Positions 12,101 through 21,100 of a stretch of DNA of 64,000 bases are shown here, piece after piece. The DNA is from Rotaria sordida (taxonomy: Eukaryota > Rotifera > Eurotatoria > Philodinida > Philodinidae): the NCBI GenBank assembly GCA_905250125.1, contig CAJNOL010001260.1, positions 1 to 64,000 on the forward strand, read 5' to 3'. A program made the position numbers and the translations under genes. The notes under the pieces are model-generated. The model did no database searches. It was not told the origin of the DNA and saw nothing but the letters and a program-made list of their open reading frames with translations. Numbering within the stretch: position 1 is the stretch's first letter; each line of letters begins with the position of its first letter.

Positions 12101-15100
12101 CGTTAGAAAAACTGATATTTTGATATGGAAGAAAAAAACTTGGTTTTTCAATAAAATTAGCTTTCATTCATTATTTTTACTGGTTCAGGCGTTTCGAAAT
12201 ATACTCATTCGATGCAGCGTGAGAAACTGCACCGAATAGGTATATTTTCAAACATCTTACATAAGGATACTAATGGAAAACAACTGAATTTATTGTAAAA
12301 AAGACCACTTTTTTCCTATAAAAAGTGTAAAAAATGCGGATTTTTGGGTACTTTCTTTAGACAGTTTTCAGTGGATTTCAACCCAAGAATTCTACTCAAA
12401 AAAATTTTAATATATACAATTTTGTAGAGCTCAACGAGCTCTATCGAACCATGTAAAAATATCCGAGAAAAACATTTTACTCCGTTTTTGAATTACTAAC
12501 ACCTTTCGTTTCCACCCCTAAAAATGTATAAAATTTCTGAAAGTTTCTTAAGTTCGATATTAAAAGTTTTACAAAACTCTTACTATTTAGCATCAATAAA
12601 CCCCATTTTTCACGGGCTTTTATTTGGTATAAAATTCATCATATCTCCTATTTGAAATTATAGCGTTACCCCCCTTGAATAATATTTTTTCCAACCGTGT
12701 ATGTAGTATATACCCTTGCGACATACTTAAAGAAATTTTATTCAAACTAAATTATACATTTTCGATTTATAAGATACGTTTTGAGTGTTTACTAAAGATA
12801 ATCATACTAAGACTCAAAAGATTAAGATCTGTACATAGTTTAACTTGATTTTAGTTATACAAGCTCAAATTTTTTGTCGTTCTTAGGAAAAAGAGGCTCA
12901 ATTTTTACGGATGATTACTCTTTGATTGAAATAATTTTGAAAAACTATACGATCTTCAACTATAGCACTAAATAGTTACTATTACAAATATATTTGTTGA
13001 TATTTCTGTTTTTTACAGATGTTCACGAAAAATAGAAAACGTTCAAAATAGAACTTTGAGAATATTCATCAATGTCTCAGAAAATCTGTTAAAGGCTACA
13101 TCTAAAATTGAGTTCAGAAAGCTTTTATAGAAGTTCCTAAAACTTCAGAACCACTTGTAAATCTACTTTAAGATGTCTACAAATATCGTATTAGGTATTG
13201 TTCGGAGCGTCTACTACCATTCTTCAAACTTTAAAGTTACGTCAAGATATGCAATATCTTTCGAACTCAAGCTCCGAGAAAGTTCGTATCTCAGTCAGTC
13301 TTACAATTAGTTGCTTTCATCTTGAAACAGTCTAGCTTATGTATTGAAGATAATTTAGATCCATCAGAGAGAAATCTTTTACAAACCAGTTATTTTATGA
13401 AGAGCATCTGAACAATTACTCGAACAAAAAATACATATATAGGTAGAAAATGTCCGTAAATTTTTGTTTGAGAGTATCAAATTGTTTTATGATCAAAAAA
13501 AACTATTCTAGCAAAGAACGAATTGTCGATAACTAAATAAATTATATACAATATATTAATGATTTCTATACTGCAGAGTTCTCTAAGGATTAAGAGAAAA
13601 CCAAAAATTAGACAAGCTACAATCGAATGTAACCCTCAGCTTTTTGCATGTTTTTTGTGTTTCCAGGATCTTTTTTCGGAAAACTTTGAAGATTTATAAA
13701 ACACCGAAAGTTCTTTGAAGCCTAGCAAATGTTTGTAAGTCGATCTAGATTTTCTAATATACCTTTTTTCAGATTGCTGAAGCAGATTAATAATTTCGGC
13801 GTCCGACTGCATGATTTTCTGGCTGGAATCCATAGAAAAAATGTCGTTTTCTCCCGAAAGTGGCGAAATTTACATCATTTACCTCGGAAGGAAAATTTTG
13901 CAAAGCCGAAAACTTATTCTCGTATATCTTTATCTGTTTTAGATTATTTTCTTCGGCAAAATAGATGTTCTTGGATACCTTTATGATTCCCTAAAATATC
14001 ATAAACGTTTCTGAAAATAATTCTACTGTGTCTAGATCGATATCTTCAAAATACCTTCAGATTTCCAGATACTCTCAAATCAACAAGGTATTTATCAAAA
14101 CGCTTTTACACACTGAAAAATTCCACGAAAACTTCAAGAGATTTTTCGAAGGATTTGAGTTTCCACGGAAAACAGAGTTTTTTAGAGCGTACCATTAAAA
14201 TGTACGAGTCAAATACATATTATAAATTACGTAGTCCATGTTCACATGTTCAACATATCGTAACATCAGTAAAAATTACACTGAGGCTAGTGTATAATTA
14301 TGCTATTCATGTGATATCAATGGCTAAGATGAATTTCTTTCGTGAAATATATGGTGCCCTAAGAAATTTGAATGGTTTTTAGTTTACTTATATCTCAAAA
14401 GCAAAAAAAACAGAAAATTTCGAATTTCGTTTCCAGTAGAAGTGCTATTGAATTCTCTACTTTCATAAAAGTGACAGATACCTTGGATCTGTTTTTTTTA
14501 TGATTCTTTATATGTGTAGAAGTGAAGATCTGCATGATCTTAATATTTTTCACTGTATTAGTTATATAGTTTGTGTCATATCCACTGTTTCGTGTCTAAC
14601 TCTATTCATGAACATAATAAAAAATGGTGATTTTTTTGCGTAGACAGCAAAACTCAGGGATTCATGGCTGTCTAATAAAGTTTTGGTGGTCAACCAAATT
14701 TGAGCATACACGTCACTTCGCTATTGCTAACTGTAAAAAAATGTGAAACGACCACGATAAATGAGTTTCATCTTTGATACTAAATTACATAAACATATTC
14801 ACTTCTGCAAAAGTCCTCTCTTTCTATCGGTTCTAGAATAAAAGGGAATCATGCTTTTACCAAATGCCAGCTAATTCCACATTTTTTGTAGGTATGAATA
14901 ACACGATGGCATGTATGCTTAATTCGCTGGACCTTTCAAACTTTAGTAGAGAGTATAAGATTCTAATCGCTCTGTCCGCGAAAAGAATCACTATTTTTAT
15001 TATGTTCATGAATGGAGTTACTCAGGCAAACAATAAATAGGTAAAACTACATGTTAACACGTTTGTCAGGATTTTAAAGCGTTTCACAGCATTTGCATGT

Positions 15101-18100
15101 GTTTATCGACGAAATTCTCATTTCAGCGAGTCTACATAGTTTATCTTAAAGTTTTTCTACAAAACTCGCCAAAAAAAAAACCTTTAATTTTGTGTTTTTT
15201 TTTCGAAAAAAAGCACGCTTAGATGGCGTGCTACCATTTAAATTCGATTAACGATTGACATTAAAAATTAACATTATAGCATTAATTTTATGTACGCAAT
15301 GAGTATTAACTGTTACAATTCATCTGCAACTGATCAGTGGTATTTAGTAACACTCATCCACTACTGCCATGTCAGATACATACTGGTAAAAGTGACATTT
15401 TGACATTAGTTTTTCGCTTCACTAATTTTTAAGTATGAAAAACCAATCATGAAGGTGTTTCATATTGATAGTAAAGAAGTGCATATACTATCATTTTCAA
15501 AAAGATCTATGTTTGTCTTAAATTTAACAAATACTTTATTACTAAACATCTCATACTCTTCATAAAATATAATTTATGTAAGAAAGTTAACTATTTATCA
15601 AAATATTTATGTTTAACAATTATTATTGTGCGAAACTTAAATGAATTTTGTATATTGTTTTAATATCTTAGAACGTAATGAAAATGAACGTCAACAATAC
15701 TTATGTTTTCTATAGAGGTTTCGTAAATTTAAAAACAAAATCATTTTTTCTGAAATGTGAGCCAAATATTTGAAATTCTGTCCATAATTCTCAATTTTCC
15801 TCATAAAAACTAAGATTTTATGTAATATGATTGTCATGTTTGAAATCAATATCGAAAACTGAGCTGACTCATGTGCACTTTAATGGTTTCCAATAACTTG
15901 AGAACTTTTTGAGTTTTTACTTGCAACAATGACTACAACTTTCATCAAAAAATGAAAGACTATGCAAAGCTCGGAAACATATAACAGTCAGCTCAGCTTT
16001 TTGCCATTGATTTCGAATAGTTTGATGAGGAAAATTGAGAATTACGGATAGAATTTCAAATATTTGGCTCACATTTCAGAAAAAATGATTTTTTTTAGAA
16101 AGAAAAAGAAAGAGAAGAAAAACAATGCATACTTTTATGATTAGTAGTGTGATGAATCAAATGAGATAAAACATTTGACTTCATTATATAATTGAAAAAA
16201 CTAGATAAGATTGCAAGAATAAATCATAAGCAATCCAGAACAAAGATTGATAATGTTCAATCTTAATACAATTTTTGAAATAGAATTAATTTAATATCGT
16301 TTTCATACTCAGTTTGTCATGCTGACTCAGAAAAAACTATTTTTGGATGCTTCAAAGTAGATCGAAACACATAATTTTGTGTAATTTGAAAAAAATGCGT
16401 TTTTCGAGAAAAAACGACATCCATCAAGTGTTGGGTTTTTTGTGACTTCACAGAAGAATCTATTAATGTTAAAAACTACTTTTCTGCGATGAGTAGTTTA
16501 CACTCTATCAAACCATGTATGAATAAGACGAAAAACAATTTCAACTTGAAATTCAAATGACAAGAGCCTTTTGTAGACGCAAGAAAACCTTATGGAAATA
16601 ATGGATGAAAAGTAATATAAAATGACTGTTGTATCATTAATGTAGTGATTGAAACACAGATATGATCATTCTAATACTTGATTTGATTGTTATAGGGTAC
16701 GAAAGATTAAGAATTACTTATGGCTATATACTGGCTAATCCTTTCTGTTCTGGCTGCTTAGTAAGGTACCGATAATGATAACGGTAATGAAAAGCCCTAC
16801 TGATTTCAACTTTGGTATATAGAATAGTAATGTTCACAATACTCTATCGATGGCTTTGTTTGAGTCAACCCAAATCGAACAAGTACGCTCATCAACCACC
16901 GTCTACGGAGATTATACATAGTCTTGATGTACGATGATCGTATACGGAGTAGAGCGGCGATAAACGGTTTCGGTATACGAAGATTGTAACAACATATGGA
17001 GTTTTGGAAAAGTATTGCTCGATTTTTTATTTACGATTGTATATCATCGTATACAGTCCTATACCATCGTACTATATGCGTAATATCAGATGGCATTTTT
17101 AACTATACATGTTGATTCAGTAAGATTTTTAATCAAAACTTAAATATTCTAGATATATAATTCTGCAGTTTTTGATTGAAAAAACTGCTTTCAAAACAAT
17201 TCCTAGGATCATTGAACGAGAAGAAATTATCCGAACAAAAAGCATTATAACGGAAAGAAAGTACTATAAACAGAAGACATAAATATAGTATGCCGAACGA
17301 AATATACAACTAATTAGTACAAATATCTTTCTTCTTGCATTCTCCGTTGATATCGTTTAAGTGATACACGAAGAAGGAAGAGAAAGAGGAAAGAAAGAAA
17401 ATCTATATATATTTGCTACTTGTATTAGTTAGTTTGTTTCATTAGTTTTCTCTCTTCAGATTACGACAAGAAAGATATTATTCTATAGGTAGCCTATCTA
17501 AAATTGTTTTTTCTTTTTTAGATAATCTTTTAAAAGTGATGGTAGGATGAATAACTATTTCATCGAATCAATAAAATTATTTAAACATCTTTACCAGCAG
17601 CGTGTGAACTAAAACAAAATATCAAACATATGCTTTGTTCAATGCTCGACATATTCTTCTTAGGATAAGATATTTTGTTTTGTTTGTTTTTTGTTCTAGT
17701 TCTTTGATCTACATTCATTTGATCGAGTATTTCCTTTTGTATTTTTTACTTTGCTACTCTTCTTATTGTCTCACTGTATAAATTCCTCGCTATTTCATGT
17801 ATTTTCATTTCCTCTTATTGTGAAACTTTTGATCTGATAATTTTTACATATATATGTTTTTGAACCATTTCTTTAAAAAAAATAATGCATTGGTAGTCAT
17901 AATAGGCTAATCAGTTGTAATGTTACGACTACTCGCTTTTGGACATAAACAGTTAGAGACAATCGAATATCATTGTGCACGACTGAAATACTCTTGTTTA
18001 CAAGCGTGTACACTGTATATTTCTCTGCATACGGCCACGGAGATATACGACCGTAATACTGAACCATGTAATACGGCGGGATACAGTCGTATACGACCTC

Positions 18101-21100
18101 GTTTACGAAGTTCGTAACGGTTAACCTGGGAATATCACTCGAAATCTTCTATATGATTCAAAAAAATTAAATGCTTTGTATGCTGAATACTGTATAGCAT
18201 AATACAAACTTAGTAAAGTGGAAATGGAAATACGTCAGTTTTCCACGAAATGCGTAGATATTGTTGAGCTCATAATAGACAATTTATCATGGGAAAAATC
18301 CATTAGTTGAAAAATTTCCAAAAAAAGACTGCTCAGTTCATGAATAACTATGTTTATTCAGTGAACATTTTTATTTCTATTTAAATTTAATTCAAAAAGA
18401 GGCGTTTATGAAAATATTAAATGGCTTTTAAATGATACACGGTGTACTATCAAGACATTTCTACTACGCTGAAACATATGCACATACCAATTTATTGACT
18501 TACGAAATTCTCATAAGCTGAGGCATTCAACATTCTTTAAATATTACACCTAACTCGTTGATCAAACGATAGATTTGAAAATTATTTCAGAAGAAAATTG
18601 TAGAGCACTCGTTTTTTGACTTTTGGTACTAATTTAAGTTTTCAAAACTGAATAGCGAAACTATTAGTGCCAGCGCATACAAAAAACTTATAGAACATAG
18701 AGCTGTTTACCTGATGTTGCAGCGCTTTTAGGTGTAGTGGTTTTTGCTGTAGTGGCTTGTGCTGTAGTGGCTTTTGCTGTAGTGGCTTGTGTTGTAGTGG
18801 CTTTTGCTGTAGTGGCTTGTGTTGTAGTGGCTTGTGCTGTAGTGGCTTTTGCTGTAGTGGCTGGTGTTGTAGTGGTTTTAGGAGCGCGCCGTGACCGTAA
18901 TAAAGAGTTTAATGATGAATCAGTGTCTTTATGACATCTGGTCAACATAAGTTCATTGAAGCTTCCATCAGCAAATCTGAATTCCAGTAAAATATTTGAC
19001 ATATATGCAGCAATACGTTCTTGGACAACAGCGACGAAATCTGTTTTGCAAGACATAGACGTGCCACATCTTGATGGATAGATTACATTCATTGCTATTT
19101 CTACAATTGAGCGATCAGATCCCAATTGATCGCATCTCGGTCTGAAACAAAGTTAGACAGATATTGAGAACAGATACACTATGAAAAAATCAAGCAATAT
19201 GAAGACATACATTTCACGTTTTTTCCTGTCAAGTTGACGGCGACGACGATGACGACGACCATCAACATTTGTTTGATCATTATTGATCATAATAGTACTG
19301 ATACGAATCGAGCCTGGTTTGATACCATAAACTGCTTCTAACTAGAATTTTGTTCAATTTAATTAGTTTAGACGTACATGATAATGAATTCAAATACGAT
19401 TACTTTTCGAGCAATCTCATCAGTATTGATGACTGTCATACTTTGGTTCTTGCTCGGTATCCAATTTGTGGAGAAACTTTGCGTTATTTCGCCAAAATCT
19501 AGAATATGAAATGAATGTTCAAAATAGGCAATCGCTTCTCGGAACATTTTTGCAAACAACTGAGTCATTTTTTGAAAAATTTGTTCAAACATAATCGGCA
19601 TAGAAAAAAAAATTGATTTACGAACGTCAAATAACATTGAATAGAAGAAAAATACTTTCAATGCGCTCTCTATTATTATCACTCTAGATAGTATGCACTA
19701 GGGGTCATATCTACAAGACAATGCTTTTTTACCAGAACTTAGCAAACTTTAAGGTTCTCACTCTATCCATCTGTGAAGATCAACTACACTTACAGACGAC
19801 GACAAGAAAAATTCGATCCATCAATGATCCATGTTGTTCATCTCTTAATTTTGATTTTGAGAAATATAAGGATAGATTTTTACATTCTATTGTGAAAAAG
19901 AATATGTCATTTCGGCGACTTGAATCAAGCTCTTAAAGATAAGGGAACGATACTTCTAACTTTTTTGTTGAGGATCATCACTTTGTCTTTGTGGTCCGTG
20001 GAGGTAATCTGAAAACTGCTCAGTATTTTAAAAGCTATCAAAACGAGAACTTTCATTCATCTTTAATATAGAAACTAGCGCATGCGAATATTTCCACTGT
20101 TAATTCCATATATTATTTAGTTACTAATACTTTTTACGTTTTTGTGCGAAATAGAAAATCTGAAAATACACAACAAAAAAAAGAGGTAGGCTAAACCATA
20201 TAGCAAAAGTGACAGATTCTCGTACATATCAGTCGCACTGCGTAGTCCATAGAACAAAATGCTCAACTGATAGCGTCAGATTGGACTAGTTGTCTCAAAT
20301 ATTATCGAGACAAGAGATTGATGAAAATTCACACAATCCACTTGCAAAAAAAATATCACAGTACAGTGAAAATATTCAATTATCACTGGAAGATCAAGTG
20401 AAAATCGCCCGTTTCTAGGCACTTTCTCTGAAAAACTATATTTTGATCACTGTACAGATTTTACATTTCTTATCTCGATTTTTATTCACATACATGTTTC
20501 ACTAGTAGCAGAAAATAATTTTGAAAAAACTTATTACGGCGATGTGACAAGGATCTTGAAAGAATTTCAAATGAGCACTTTTTGACAAATTTCTGAGCAT
20601 TATTGCTCTCGATCAATAAAAGTTCATTAATTCTAACTTTGCGCACAACAAGATATCGATCATTACTCATTCTGGCAAATTTTTCAGGATTGTATTTAGC
20701 TGGATTTATGAAGAACAAATTCCGCTAATCTCAATTTTTGAACGAATTCTATTTTACTGAAAGATACGTATTAAAACTAACTCACTCTACGGATGTTGGA
20801 CTTGACGAAATATCAAGCACCAAATCCACTCAATACGATGATTTATAGCTTATCAAGAGATTTCAATACACCAATATAAGAGACCTTCTAAATCACGTAC
20901 CGAGATCTCAACTAAACATTCATCTAAGCCATACTCAGAGTTCTTTATGAAATATGCAAAAATTACACTTTTTGAATGGGAGTTGGAAGAGGGTGGAGGA
21001 GAAGCTACTCGCGCACATTCTATTCTTTACTATTAACAATGTTTACACACTGATCTTTAAGAGTTTACGAAAAATCGAATGACTGCTGTTACTAGCTAAC

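Noticed and set aside
18737..18934. Val/Ala-rich plus-strand ORF (VVACAVVAFAVVA)
   Set aside because: Antisense of the 15-bp Thr-linker repeat.
19400..19440. Hammerhead-like CTGATGA..CGAAA on the minus strand
   Set aside because: No partner helices I and III can be drawn and it lies in a predicted coding exon.
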